Part shown: positions 9,915 to 18,466 of the stretch, piece by piece
Numbering within the stretch: position 1 is the stretch's first letter
Layout: every line of letters starts with the position of its first letter
Assembly: GCF_003696235.1 (NCBI RefSeq)
Contig: NZ_RFFJ01000004.1
Coordinates: forward strand, 37,281-101,280
Direction: 5' to 3'
Length of the DNA: 64,000 bases
DNA from: Streptomyces triticirhizae
Lineage (GTDB): Bacteria > Actinomycetota > Actinomycetes > Streptomycetales > Streptomycetaceae
Program-made: the position numbers and the translations under genes
Notes under the pieces: model-generated
Told to the model about the DNA's origin: nothing
What the model saw: only the letters and a program-made list of their open reading frames with translations
Database searches by the model: none

Positions 9915-10969
9915 GCCGTCCCCCTCATCCGGCGCACCGCGTAGAGCAGCACGGGCGCCCCGACGAACGCGGTGACCACGCCGACCATCAGCTCCGATGG
10001 GCGCATCACCACCCGGCCGATCACGTCGGCCAGCAGCAGCAGGGTGGGCCCGAACAGCGCGGAGAACGCCAACTGCAACCGGAAGTCGATCCCCACGACC
10101 GCCCGCACGATGTGCGGAACGGCCAGGCCGACGAAGGCGATCGGGCCGACGGAGGCGGTGGCGGACGCGGCGAGCAGGGTGGCGGCGATCAGCCCGCCGG
10201 CGCGGATCGCCGTCGGGTTGGCGCCGAGCGCGTGCGCCGAGTCGTCGCCCAGCGCCAGCGTGTTGAGCCCGCCGGAGACCAGCACCGCCATGGCCAGGCC
10301 GACGGCGGCGAACGGCAGCGCCGTCCAGAAGATCTCCATCGGCCGCCCGCCGAGCGCCCCCACCACCCAGTAGCGGTAGCTGTCGAAGACCAGCGGCTTG
10401 CTGAGCGTCACCAGCTGGATGTACGCGGCGAGCACGGCGGACACGACGGCGCCGGCCAGCACCAGCCGCACCAGCCCGGTGGAGGCGCCGGCCGAGCCGA
10501 TGGCATAGACCAGCAGCCCGGCGAGCAGCGCCCCGGGCAGCGCCCACCAGACCGCGCCCGACTGTCCGCCCGCGCCCAGGAACGCCGTCGCGGTGACGAC
10601 GCCGGCCGAGGCGCCGGCGTTGACGCCCAACAGCCCGGGATCGGCCAGCGGGTTGCGGGTGATGCCCTGCATCAGGGTCCCGGCGACCGCCAGGCTGGCC
10701 CCGGCCAACACGCCCAGCGCGGTACGGGGATAGCGGCTCTCGACCACCGTGGCCACATAGTCGTCGGCGTCGCCGGTGAGCGTGGCGAACACGTCGCCGA
10801 GCGAGGTGGTCCTGGCGCCGAAGACGACGCTGGCCAGCATCGCCAGCGCCAGGGCCAGCAGGCCGAGCAGCAGGAAGCCCACCAGCCGGGCGGCGCCGGC
10901 ACCCGCGGTCCGGGTGCCGGCACCGCCGGCCGGCGGCGTCAACGTGCTCGCTTCTCTGGTCGCGTTCAT
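9911..10969 (-). CDS. Ferric-siderophore ABC importer permease (FecCD family), first subunit
   Basis: Polytopic permease of 352 residues. A Thr/Ala/Gly-rich N-terminus precedes the first helix at about residue 30. The conserved segments are GTLMQGITRNPLADPGLLGVNAGAS and, later, GPIAFVGLAVPHIVRAVVG. It is 43 bases downstream of the binding-protein gene and translationally coupled to the second permease. The C-terminal residues RRMRGTA are probably cytoplasmic. Confidence 0.92.
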   Translation of the reverse strand: MNATREASTLTPPAGGAGTRTAGAGAARLVGFLLLGLLALALAMLASVVFGARTTSLGDVFATLTGDADDYVATVVESRYPRTALGVLAGASLAVAGTLMQGITRNPLADPGLLGVNAGASAGVVTATAFLGAGGQSGAVWWALPGALLAGLLVYAIGSAGASTGLVRLVLAGAVVSAVLAAYIQLVTLSKPLVFDSYRYWVVGALGGRPMEIFWTALPFAAVGLAMAVLVSGGLNTLALGDDSAHALGANPTAIRAGGLIAATLLAASATASVGPIAFVGLAVPHIVRAVVGIDFRLQLAFSALFGPTLLLLADVIGRVVMRPSELMVGVVTAFVGAPVLLYAVRRMRGTA

Positions 10970-11012
10970 CGCGTGCGCGCCCGTGGTGGGAAGGGAACGG
11001 TCAAGGGAACGG

Positions 11013-12071
11013 TCAGTTGTCGAGGGTGGCGATCGCCTCGTCGATCAGCGGCAGATACCGGTCGATGCTCCACGGCACGGTGAGCGGGTTGATGATCGAG
11101 GAGGCGGTGACGAACGGGGTGTCGTCGCTGGCCACGATCGCGCCGCGCTCGACCGCCGGGATGGCGGCGTACAGCGGCTGCGCCTCGATCTCGGCGCGCG
11201 TCTCCTCGTCGGTGTAGAAGGTGAAGACCAGGTCGCTGTCGGCGAGTTGGTCCGCGTTCTCCAGGCCGATCAGCGCGGAGTCGGTGCCCTCAAGCTCCTC
11301 GAAGGTCTCCACCACCGGGTCGACGGTCAGGCCCAGCGAGGAGACCATCTCCACCCGCTGCTCCTCCGGCATGAAGACGCCGAGCGTGCCGGGGCCAGAG
11401 GTGTAGATGTAGGAGAAGGTGACGCCCTCGTACTCGGGTCGGGAGGCGGCGGCCTCGGCCAACTGGTCGCGGATGTCGCCGATCAGCACCTCCGCCTGGT
11501 CGGGCTGGCCCAGCGCGGTGGCGATCAGCTCGATCTGCTCGTCCCAGTTGGTGGACCACGGCAGGTCGGGGTAGCCCACGGTCGGCGCGATGTCGTTGAG
11601 GATGTCGAACTGCTCCTGGGTGATGCCGGACCAGGGCGCCAGGATGACGTCGGGCTCCAGCTCCAGGATGGTGTCGAAGTCGATGTCCTCGCCGCCGGCG
11701 AACTGGGTGGGCAACTCGTCGCCGCGCTCCGTCACCGCCTCGTGTATCCAGGGCAGATAGCCGCTCTCGTCGCTGCCCCACTCGTAGGACTCGATGCCGA
11801 CGGGGGTCTGGCCCAGGGCGATGGCGGTCTCGGCCGAGCCCTGCCCGAGGGTGACGATCCGCTCGGGCCGCTCGGTGATCTCGGCGTCGCCGAGGGCGCT
11901 CTCGATGGTGACGGGGAACGCGTCGCCGCCCCCCTCCCCTTCGGCCGACGACGGCTCGGCGGGCTCCTCGTCGTCCGAGGACGAACAGCCGCTGAGCACC
12001 AGCGCCGCTGCGGTGGCCACGGCGGCGAGGGCGAGACGCTGACGACGCGCGCTGAGGAAGGTGGACGGCAT
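11013..12071 (-). CDS. Ferric-siderophore-binding lipoprotein
   Basis: Periplasmic-binding-type lipoprotein of 352 residues of the FecB/FhuD class. The signal peptide ends in the lipobox LSGC with Cys29 lipidated, followed by an acidic Ser/Glu/Gly linker. The mature domain starts with the class hallmark ERPERIVTLGQGSAETAIALG and includes LEPDVILAPW. It would capture a ferric siderophore outside the membrane and deliver it to the FecCD permease pair encoded immediately downstream. An iron box lies about 50 bases upstream of the start, so iron-replete cells should repress the operon. The siderophore is not identifiable from sequence, and no siderophore biosynthesis gene lies in the window. Confidence 0.93.
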   Translation of the reverse strand: MPSTFLSARRQRLALAAVATAAALVLSGCSSSDDEEPAEPSSAEGEGGGDAFPVTIESALGDAEITERPERIVTLGQGSAETAIALGQTPVGIESYEWGSDESGYLPWIHEAVTERGDELPTQFAGGEDIDFDTILELEPDVILAPWSGITQEQFDILNDIAPTVGYPDLPWSTNWDEQIELIATALGQPDQAEVLIGDIRDQLAEAAASRPEYEGVTFSYIYTSGPGTLGVFMPEEQRVEMVSSLGLTVDPVVETFEELEGTDSALIGLENADQLADSDLVFTFYTDEETRAEIEAQPLYAAIPAVERGAIVASDDTPFVTASSIINPLTVPWSIDRYLPLIDEAIATLDN

Positions 12072-12121
12072 GGACGTTCCTTCTGTAGGAGTGATCGGCC
12101 TGTACGAGTGATCGACCTAGC

Positions 12122-12140
12122 TTAGGTAAGCCTAAGCTTA
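12122..12140 (-). promoter_or_regulatory. Iron box (DmdR/IdeR/DtxR-type operator)
   Basis: The 19 bases TTAGGTAAGCCTAAGCTTA closely match the DtxR/IdeR consensus TTAGGTTAGSCTAACCTAA, with about three differences. The box lies 51 bases before the start codon of the siderophore-binding protein, where a repressor would block the promoter. The sequence is directly visible; the regulator identity follows from established actinobacterial iron regulation. Confidence 0.88.
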
Positions 12141-12197
12141 GACCACGCCTCGACCCCGGCCCGCCCCCGAGGGGCGCCGCACCCGGTTCAACTCCCG

Positions 12198-12230
12198 GAC
12201 GCCGCGCGGAGCACGGCCCCACGCGGCGTC
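12198..12230 (-). terminator. Candidate terminator after the MFS exporter gene
   Basis: Perfect 9-bp arms (GACGCCGCG and CGCGGCGTC) enclose a 15-base loop, 79 bases beyond the MFS stop codon. There is no U-tract, as is usual in streptomycetes. Confidence 0.5.
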
Positions 12231-12308
12231 AACCGACCTTCTCCACGCACCCGTTGACCCAGCGGACGGGCGAAGGGGCGGCGCGGGCCGCCTCCGTCGC
12301 CCGCCACA

Positions 12309-13919
12309 TCACGGTTTGGCGACGGCCGGCGTCGGCTCCTCCACCGCGGCCTCCCCGGGCCCTTCGCCCTCGGTGGCGGGCGCCAGGTCCATGGAGTCGC
12401 GGAGCCTGGTCGGGGTGAGGAAGAGCGTGGCCACCACGCCAACCACCGCGATCGCGGCCGAGAGCAGGAAGATGTGGCCGGTCGCGTCCCCGTAGGCCGC
12501 GCGCACGACCTCCTGGACGGCCGGCGGCATGGCCGCGACATTGAGCGTCGAGCCGTCCCCGCCACCGCCCGAGGTGTCGATCCCGGCGGCGGTCAGCCCC
12601 TGGGAGATCTTGGTGGACACCTGGTTCGCGAGCACCGCGCCCAGGATCGAGACGCCCATGGTGCCGCCCAGCGAACGGAAGAACGTCACGGCCCCGCTGG
12701 CCGCGCCGACCTCGTTCAGCGGCACGGTGTTCTGCACCACCAGCAGCAGGTTCTGCATCGACATGCCCACGCCGACGCCCACCAGGAACATCCCCGCGCC
12801 GACCAGCGTCAACGAGGTCTCGTGGTCGATGGTGGACAGCGTCAGGAAGCCCAGGGTGAGGGCGATGACGCCGGCGACGATGAACGGCTTGACCCTGCCC
12901 GTGCGGGACACCAGCCGGCCCGAGACCGCCGCGCTGATCAGCACCCCGGCCATCATCGGTATGGTCAACAGGCCCGCCTCGGTGGGCGAGTAGCCGCGCC
13001 CGACCTGGAAGTACTGGCCCAGGAAGACCGCGCCGCCGAACATCGCCATGCCGACCGCGAGGCTGGCCACGATCGCCAGCGCCGGGTCCCTGCGCCGCAC
13101 CACGTGCAGCGGGACGATCGGCTCGCGCACCCGGTTCTCCACCACCACGGCGGCCACGCCCAGGACCACGGCGGCGCCGACCATGGCGCCGGTCTGCCAG
13201 GAGATCCAGGCGAACTCGGCGTCCACGAAGGTCACCCAGAGCAGCAGCACGCTCACGCTCACCGCGATGAGCGAGGCGCCCAGGTAGTCCACCCTGGCGT
13301 CCGGGCGCGGCACCTCGACCAGCTTCAGCGTCCGGGAGAGCAGCACCAGGGCGAGCAGGGTGAACGGGACGCCGACGAAGAAGCACCAGCGCCAGCCCAG
13401 CCACGACACGTCGGTGATGGCCCCGCCCAGCAGCGGGCCGCCAACGGTGGCCACGGCCATCACGCCGCCGAGGTAGCCGTTGTAACGACCGCGCTCCTTG
13501 GGGCTGACCATGGCCGCGATGATCACCTGGACCAGCACCTGGAGGGCGCCCAGGCCCAGGCCCTGCACCGCGCGGAAGCCGATCAGCTGCCCGGCGCTCT
13601 GGGCGAAGCCGCAGGCCAGCGAGGAGAGCGTGAAGATCAGGATGCCGATGGTGAGCAGCAGCTTCTTGCTGAAGAGGTCGGCCAGCTTGCCCCACACCGG
13701 CGTTGAGGCGGTGGACGTCAGCAGGGTGGCGGTGACCACCCAGGTGTACTGGGACTGGGTTCCGTTCAGCGAGCCGATGATCTGGGGCAGGGCCACCGAG
13801 ACGATGGTGGAGCTGATCATGGCCATGAAGAGCACGATCAACAGCCCGCTCATGGCGCGCAGGACCCGTCCGTGGTCCATGGGCGCGGCCTGGGAGGGCG
13901 AGACGGTCTGTGCGCTCAC
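12309..13919 (-). CDS. MFS drug exporter, DHA2 (EmrB/QacA) family, 14 helices
   Basis: Proton-driven multidrug efflux pump of 536 residues, the right length for a 14-helix DHA2 exporter. It has the early motif LPQIIGSLNGTQSQYTWVVTATLL, motif A around GKLADLFSKKLL, and motif C-like GPLLGGAITD after helix 4. A long loop near the C-terminus (around GIDTSGGGGDGST) precedes the last helix. The tail is Glu/Pro/Ala-rich. The gene is divergent from a TetR-family repressor, with two operator-like dyads between them, the standard arrangement for substrate-induced efflux. The exported compound is unknown. Confidence 0.93.
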   Translation of the reverse strand: MSAQTVSPSQAAPMDHGRVLRAMSGLLIVLFMAMISSTIVSVALPQIIGSLNGTQSQYTWVVTATLLTSTASTPVWGKLADLFSKKLLLTIGILIFTLSSLACGFAQSAGQLIGFRAVQGLGLGALQVLVQVIIAAMVSPKERGRYNGYLGGVMAVATVGGPLLGGAITDVSWLGWRWCFFVGVPFTLLALVLLSRTLKLVEVPRPDARVDYLGASLIAVSVSVLLLWVTFVDAEFAWISWQTGAMVGAAVVLGVAAVVVENRVREPIVPLHVVRRRDPALAIVASLAVGMAMFGGAVFLGQYFQVGRGYSPTEAGLLTIPMMAGVLISAAVSGRLVSRTGRVKPFIVAGVIALTLGFLTLSTIDHETSLTLVGAGMFLVGVGVGMSMQNLLLVVQNTVPLNEVGAASGAVTFFRSLGGTMGVSILGAVLANQVSTKISQGLTAAGIDTSGGGGDGSTLNVAAMPPAVQEVVRAAYGDATGHIFLLSAAIAVVGVVATLFLTPTRLRDSMDLAPATEGEGPGEAAVEEPTPAVAKP

Positions 13920-13984
13920 GCGCGACCTCCAGCGGAGACGTTCCTGAGATGGCGACGAAGGACCGTTTCACTCTACATGCACAT

Positions 13985-14017
13985 TGGGCATATTTGCTCA
14001 GTGGGTAATTTTGCCCA
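13985..14017 (+). promoter_or_regulatory. Two tandem operator-like dyads between exporter and TetR genes
   Basis: Two 16-bp quasi-palindromes lie head to tail, 17 bp apart: TGGGCATATTTGCTCA at 13985-14000 and TGGGTAATTTTGCCCA at 14002-14017. They share 12 of 16 positions (pattern TGGGYAWWTTTGCYCA), and their AT-rich centres stand out in a GC-rich genome. They lie 21-53 bases before the TetR start and about 65-100 bases before the exporter start. The most likely binder is the adjacent TetR protein, acting on both promoters. Confidence 0.75.
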
Positions 14018-14037
14018 CGGGGTAGGATCTCGAAGCC

Positions 14038-14625
14038 ATGGAGAGCATCACGGGACTGCGGGAGCGCAAGAAGGCCGCCACCCGACAGGCGGTGCACGAG
14101 GCCGCGCTGCGCCTGACCGTCGAGCGCGGGATCGAGAACGTGACCGTTGAGGCCATCGCGGACGCCGCCGGCATCTCCCGCCGGACGTTCTCCAACTACT
14201 TCTCCTCCAAGGAGGACGCGCTGCTCTTCGGCGAGGAGCAGCAGACCAGGGCGCTGGTCGAGACGCTGCGGCAGCGCCCGCCCGAGGAGTCCGCCTGGAC
14301 CGCGCTCATCTCCGCCGCGCGGTCGCTGTCGCTGCGGACGGGGACGCCGGAGGAACGGGCCTGGGAGGCCCGCAGCCGGCTGGCGATGCGCCATCCCTCG
14401 CTGCTGGCGCGGCAGATGGGCAACCATGTGGCCCTGGAACGCGACCTGGTCGCCGCGATCACCGGCCGCCCCGGAACGGAACGCATCCGCCCCCAGGTCT
14501 ACGCCGGCGCGTTCCTCACGGCGCTGCGCATCGCCACCCGCCGCTGGGTGGAGGAGGGCGGCTCCGGCGAACTGATCGACATCCTGGGCGAGATCGAACG
14601 CGAGATCGCGCAGCCCTTCGACTAG
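14038..14625 (+). CDS. TetR-family repressor of the adjacent MFS exporter
   Basis: Regulator of 195 residues. The N-terminal helix-turn-helix is typical: RKKAATRQAVHEAALRLTVE, then VTVEAIADAAGISRRTFSNYFSSKEDAL. The C-terminal ligand domain is helical and not assignable to a ligand. It is divergent from the DHA2 exporter and has tandem dyads upstream. The expected role is repression of the pump until a drug-like ligand binds. Confidence 0.92.
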   Translation: MESITGLRERKKAATRQAVHEAALRLTVERGIENVTVEAIADAAGISRRTFSNYFSSKEDALLFGEEQQTRALVETLRQRPPEESAWTALISAARSLSLRTGTPEERAWEARSRLAMRHPSLLARQMGNHVALERDLVAAITGRPGTERIRPQVYAGAFLTALRIATRRWVEEGGSGELIDILGEIEREIAQPFD

Positions 14626-14651
14626 GGCCTGGCCGGCCGGGCTTTCCGGAC

Positions 14652-14674
14652 GCCCCGGCCCTGGGGGCCGGGGC
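14652..14674 (+). terminator. Terminator after the TetR gene
   Basis: Perfect 9-bp arms GCCCCGGCC and GGCCGGGGC enclose a 5-base loop, 27 bases after the TetR stop codon. Confidence 0.65.
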
Positions 14675-15208
14675 GGGGTGCCCTGGCCGGGGGTGCCCTG
14701 GCCGGGCGGGCCGGCGGTTCGGGTGGGCCTTCCGGCAGGCAGGCCGGGTGGGGTTGGCTGACGGGGCGAGACCCGGCGGCCAGTCGGGCCTGGTCAGGCC
14801 GCGCGGGCCCGGCCTGACCCCCGGCCGGCAGGCAGGGGCGGGGTGAACGGCCCCGGTGGGCCGGGCGGGAAGAGGTAGGACGGGGTCGTGTCCGCCCGGG
14901 ACCGGGCATGTGCGCTCGGCGCGGCGAGCGGGCCAACGAGGCCGAGGTTGGACAGCCCCGGCAGGGCGAACGGCGGAACTGGTCGGAGACGACGCCGAGT
15001 TGCCCGGACACCGCTCCGGCGGGCACCTGGCTTCTCCCCCGCCGTGAACCGCCGAGCACGGGCAACGCCATCGGGCGCCGCGGACAAGCGCCCCCGGTGC
15101 CCCCGCCACCTCGCGGTCGTCGAACACCACCGCACCCACCCGGCGTTCCGTACCTCGGGAAGCCCCTCGGCGCCCGGCCGCCCCGGCCGCCCCGCCGGCC
15201 AGGCGAGC

Positions 15209-15238
15209 GCGAACGCGAACGCGAACACGAACGCGAAC
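15209..15238 (+). repeat. Five tandem GCGAAC hexamers
   Basis: Five contiguous hexamers, four GCGAAC and one ACGAAC, lie in the non-coding stretch upstream of the GH76 gene. This is a simple-sequence repeat with no evident function. Confidence 0.8.
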
Positions 15239-15323
15239 GTCACCGACGCACCAACCCGCCCGTCCGCCCGGCAAGGGCCCCACCGCCGGCGTTGACGGCG
15301 CGGCCCAACACGACTACTGACTA

Positions 15324-15339
15324 TGGGAGAGCGTTCTCC
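15324..15339 (+). promoter_or_regulatory. LacI-type operator-like palindrome before the GH76 gene
   Basis: TGGGAGAGCGTTCTCC contains the near-palindrome GGAGA-GCGT-TCTCC, 57 bases before the start codon. It resembles LacI-family glycan operators with a central CG, but it is neither the exact CelR/CebR box nor the CAGAGAGCGCTCTCTG type found further right. Confidence 0.6.
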
Positions 15340-15396
15340 GCCGAGGTGCCGCGGCGGGTGCGCCGCCCTACCCCCCACGAGAGAGCCGTCATCTCC

Positions 15397-16887
15397 ATGT
15401 CATTCTCGTCGCGCCTTCCCCTGCGCCGTCGGTGGCCGGCCGCGCCGCTCGGCGCCGCGTTGCTGCTGTTGCCGCTCGGACCGGCGAGCGCCGGCACCGA
15501 GGAACCAGCGGCCGCGCCACCCGTCCTGCCGGCGGCCGTCGTCTGCAACGACCACTGCGACGGCCGCGACGCCGCCGAGGCCGGCGGCGACCGTCTCGCC
15601 GTGACCGCCGAACTCCACGGCCGCACCGCCGAGTTGCGGTTCGACGACACCAGCGCCATGGGCTGGGCCACCCTCGCCGGCGGTTCGGCCGGCGACCAGC
15701 TGTGGCTGGACCGTTCCTTCGACGGCGGCGCCACCTGGGCCGGCGACAGCCGCATCGGCGAGGTGTCCGTTCCCGAGGGCGCCAACAGCGCCACCACCAC
15801 GATGTTCAACGTGGACGACTGGGCCAACCTCGGCGTCGGCGCCCTGCGCGCCTGCCTCCAGGCCGCCGGCCAGCCCGAGATCGCCTGCACCGACTGGGCC
15901 AGGACGACCTGGAACGCCGACAACCCGGCCAACGCGGCGGCCACCGCGTTGATGACCCTCTACGACCTGGACAACGGCCTCTTCCAGAACCACTGGTGGG
16001 TCGGCGCCAATGCCACGACCGCCATCATCCAGAACATCCAGGCCACCGGGATGCGCTCCTACGAGTACGCCATCGCCCACACCCACGACAGCCAGCTGGA
16101 CGCGCACGACGGCCAGTTCCGCAACGAGTACCTCGACGACACCGGCTGGTGGGGCCTCGCCTGGGTCGCCGCCTACGACGTCACCGGCGACGAGCGCTAT
16201 CTGGAGACCGCCCAGGCCGACGCCGAGTGGATGAACGACTACTGGACCGACCTCTGCGGCGGCGGGGTCCAGTGGAAGGTGGACAACCCGTACAAGAACG
16301 CCGTCACCAACGAGCTGTTCATCCAGCTCAACGCCGCCCTCCACAACCGCCTCTCCGGCGACAACCCCTATCTGGAGCGCGCCGAGGCGGGCTGGGCGTG
16401 GCTCTCGGGCAGCGGCATGATCAACGACGAGGGGCTGATCAACGACGGCCTCGACGCCGACGCCGGCTGCGTCAACAACGGCCAGACGACCTGGACCTAC
16501 AACCAGGGCATCATCCTGGGCGCCCTGGCCGAGCTGAGCACCGCCACCGGTGACGCCGGCCTCCTGGACGAGGCCCGCGCGCTGGCCGACGCCTCGACCA
16601 ACGCCCCGGGGCTCCACCAGGACGGGGTGCTCACCGAGCCCTGCGAGCCCGACTGCGGCGCCGACGGCCCCTCGTTCAAGGGCGCCTACGCGCGCGGGCT
16701 CGGCGCGCTCAACGACGCCCTGCCCGACGCCCCCTACTCCGACTACCTCCGGGCCCAGGCGGACGCGGCCTACACCTCGGCGCGCACCCCGCTGGACATG
16801 TACGACCTGTCCTGGCGCGGCCTCGCCGGCAGCTACGGCGTGGGTCAACAGCACAGCGCGCTGGACCTGTTGAACGCCGCGCACTGA
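15397..16887 (+). CDS. Secreted GH76 alpha-1,6-mannanase
   Basis: Predicted secreted endo-alpha-1,6-mannanase of 496 residues that would cut the mannan backbone of fungal cell walls. A basic N-terminus and hydrophobic core end near GPASAGTEEP, giving a Sec signal peptide of about 32 residues. The GH76 catalytic pair is the double Asp in NEYLDDTGWWGLAW, about residues 247-248. Other family-like segments are ENPYL-type helices and the GVQWK, NELFIQL and TWTYNQG motifs of an alpha/alpha-barrel. About 120 residues lie between the signal and the barrel, including CNDHCDGRDAAEA, and may form a small accessory region. I chose the ATG at 15397 because it opens directly onto the signal peptide. It is convergent with the LPMO gene. 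Confidence 0.88.
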   Translation: MSFSSRLPLRRRWPAAPLGAALLLLPLGPASAGTEEPAAAPPVLPAAVVCNDHCDGRDAAEAGGDRLAVTAELHGRTAELRFDDTSAMGWATLAGGSAGDQLWLDRSFDGGATWAGDSRIGEVSVPEGANSATTTMFNVDDWANLGVGALRACLQAAGQPEIACTDWARTTWNADNPANAAATALMTLYDLDNGLFQNHWWVGANATTAIIQNIQATGMRSYEYAIAHTHDSQLDAHDGQFRNEYLDDTGWWGLAWVAAYDVTGDERYLETAQADAEWMNDYWTDLCGGGVQWKVDNPYKNAVTNELFIQLNAALHNRLSGDNPYLERAEAGWAWLSGSGMINDEGLINDGLDADAGCVNNGQTTWTYNQGIILGALAELSTATGDAGLLDEARALADASTNAPGLHQDGVLTEPCEPDCGADGPSFKGAYARGLGALNDALPDAPYSDYLRAQADAAYTSARTPLDMYDLSWRGLAGSYGVGQQHSALDLLNAAH

Positions 16888-16956
16888 GCGGCACGCGCGC
16901 CGGTTCGCACGCCGGCGCGCGGCCCCGCGCGCGAACCGCCCCGCGCACACGAACGA

Positions 16957-16988
16957 GCCCCGCCGGATGTGGTGGAATCCGGCGGGGC
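16957..16988. terminator. Bidirectional terminator between GH76 and LPMO genes
   Basis: Perfect 12-bp arms GCCCCGCCGGAT and ATCCGGCGGGGC enclose an 8-base loop, followed by GTTCGTTG. The site is placed between two convergent genes and suits both strands. Confidence 0.8.
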
Positions 16989-17106
16989 GTTCGTTGAGCC
17001 GGGGTGGGTCGGCCGTCGGCCGACCACCGCGAGGCGGCGGCCGGCCGGCGGCTCAACCGGCTGTATCGGTGGCGAACGAGGTCAACTCAGCCGAGACCAA
17101 CGGAGG

Positions 17107-17769
17107 TCAGCCGAAGTTCACGTCGCTGCACAGGTAGTACGACTGGTCCAGGTGCGAGGCCTGCCAGATGGTGTAGACGACGTGGTGCCCGCTGCGGCCC
17201 GGGGCGCTCACGTCGAAGGAGATGTTCTGCGCGGGCGGGTAGGAGCCGGTCTCCTCGACCAGTTCGAGGGCGCCCCACGTCAGCGGCTGGGTCGTCGGGT
17301 CGTAGCCCTGCCTGGTCACATAGACCTGGAAGTAGTCGGCGCCGTGGCTGGCCTGGTCGAACAGTTCCACCGTGAAGGTGGAGCCGACGTTCGTGGTCTT
17401 CCAGGGCCCGACGGCGTCCAGCGAGTCGTAGCGCCCGCCCTCGGTGTTGCCGCCGCTGCACAGGGTCCCGTCCGGGATGGCGCCCCGGTGGTTGCCGTTC
17501 ACGTTCTCGCGGTAGAGGCCGTTCCAGTTCCACATGGTGTTGGGGTTGGCCTGCCAGGCCTGCCAGCACATGGGGTCTTCCTGCTCCATGGCCGGGTTGA
17601 GGTGGTCGTCACCCCAGCGCTCGAAGCAGCCGTAGTTCCGCGACGCCGGGTCGACGATCGAGCCGTGGGCGGCGGCGGTGTCGGTCCAGGGGATCAGAAA
17701 GAGCATCGCCGCAGCGAGCAACGCGGCGATCTTGGCCGTGATCGGCTTTGCGTGAACATGCCATTGCAT
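17107..17769 (-). CDS. Secreted AA10 lytic polysaccharide monooxygenase
   Basis: Copper enzyme that oxidatively cuts crystalline polysaccharide, here probably cellulose. It has 220 residues. The signal peptide ends in DTAAA, so cleavage exposes His35 as the N-terminal copper ligand (HGSIVDPASRNYGCFERWG), as AA10 function requires. The second ligand of the histidine brace is probably His142 in FDQASHGADYF. The C-terminus GQSYYLCSDVNFG-like end is typical of single-domain AA10 proteins; no carbohydrate-binding module follows. The residues after His35 resemble the cellulose-active streptomycete enzymes more than chitin-binding CBP21 types, but that is by memory. An exact CelR/CebR operator lies 40 bases upstream, supporting cello-oligosaccharide control. 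Confidence 0.92.
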   Translation of the reverse strand: MQWHVHAKPITAKIAALLAAAMLFLIPWTDTAAAHGSIVDPASRNYGCFERWGDDHLNPAMEQEDPMCWQAWQANPNTMWNWNGLYRENVNGNHRGAIPDGTLCSGGNTEGGRYDSLDAVGPWKTTNVGSTFTVELFDQASHGADYFQVYVTRQGYDPTTQPLTWGALELVEETGSYPPAQNISFDVSAPGRSGHHVVYTIWQASHLDQSYYLCSDVNFG

Positions 17770-17808
17770 AGTGTGCGAACTCGCCTTCCGGTTATGGGGG
17801 TTGCCGGT

Positions 17809-17822
17809 TGGGAGCGCTCCCA
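17809..17822 (-). promoter_or_regulatory. CelR/CebR operator before the LPMO gene
   Basis: TGGGAGCGCTCCCA is a perfect 14-bp palindrome identical to the known binding site of the LacI-family cellulose regulators CelR (Thermobifida) and CebR (Streptomyces). It starts 40 bases upstream of the LPMO start codon. No cebR-type gene is in the window, so the regulator is encoded elsewhere. Confidence 0.9.
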
Positions 17823-18031
17823 TCAGCCGTGGTGAGTGTACCCATGGCGCAACAGGAGTGAAACATCTCACGCGAGGCCACAGTTCGTTCGACGGCCGCG
17901 CGGGGCAGGGCCCGTCACGCCGCCGCCCCCGGCCGTCGGGGTCGGGGGCAGCGGAGGAACGTCAGCGGCTCGGGGGCCTCAACACCTCGAAAGCCCTGGG
18001 CGCCTTGGGCGCTCTGGGCGCCCCGGCGGCT

Positions 18032-18466
18032 TCAGGAGGCGAGCCAGCCGTGGCCACGGGCCAGGCGTTCGACGCCCTGGCGCACCTGGAGGATCTGCGC
18101 GGCGGTCAGGCTCGGGACCCCGTCCAACAGGGTCTCGGTCAGCTCAAGTCGGAACTCGCGCGGGGAGAGAACGTCGCACAGCCCGTCCTCGACGACCCCG
18201 GCGGCGCTCGACTCGGCGCGCGAGGAGGAGGCGGCCGGCCCGCTCTCGTCGGAGCCCGAGCCCTTCCGGACGACGCTCACCAGGGACGCCTTCGGGCCTC
18301 GCTCGCCCTCGGTGACATCGAACTCCACGACCGCGCCGGGCTGGTAGAGGTGCTTGTCGTCCAACAGGTCGTTCGCGTGCATGAAGACATCCTCCCCACC
18401 CTCGTCGGGGATGATGAACCCGTAACCGCGAATGTCATCGAAGCGGACAACCCTGCCCTGCGCCAT
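18032..18466 (-). CDS. Cold-shock-domain protein with C-terminal extension
   Basis: RNA/DNA-binding protein of 144 residues. Residues 2-65 are a cold-shock domain: GRVVRFDDIRGYGFIIPDEGGEDVFMHANDL has RNP1-like GYGFI and RNP2-like DVFMH. A Ser/Ala-rich linker leads to a helical C-terminal segment (VLSPREFRLELTETLLDGV). Classical CspA proteins stop at about 67 residues; this extended form is common in streptomycetes. I chose the ATG preceded by GAGGTG rather than the GTG five codons earlier. It may act as a nucleic-acid chaperone or regulator. It sits between the LPMO and cellulase genes but has no obvious link to them. Confidence 0.9.
   Translation of the reverse strand: MAQGRVVRFDDIRGYGFIIPDEGGEDVFMHANDLLDDKHLYQPGAVVEFDVTEGERGPKASLVSVVRKGSGSDESGPAASSSRAESSAAGVVEDGLCDVLSPREFRLELTETLLDGVPSLTAAQILQVRQGVERLARGHGWLAS

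Larger units (their letters stand above)
14626..15396 (+). other. 771-base stretch with no credible gene
   Basis: Reading frames here are very Pro/Arg/Ala-rich and lack recognisable motifs or ribosome-binding sites, so I call none. The stretch holds a strong hairpin just after the TetR gene, two copies of a GGTGCCCTGGCCGGG direct repeat near 14680-14706, a GCGAAC tandem repeat at 15209-15238, and a LacI-type palindrome close to the GH76 gene. Confidence 0.6.

Noticed and set aside
12229..14427. Very long minus-strand frame across the exporter and TetR genes
   Set aside because: Its translation is an Arg/Gly/Pro/Ala-rich shadow with no domain features, whereas the overlapping frames encode clear DHA2 and TetR proteins.
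14908..15396. Long open frame in phase with, and upstream of, the GH76 gene
   Set aside because: It would place about 160 Pro/Arg-rich residues before a clear signal peptide. The ATG at 15397 opens directly onto the signal sequence, and an operator-like palindrome lies within the supposed coding part.
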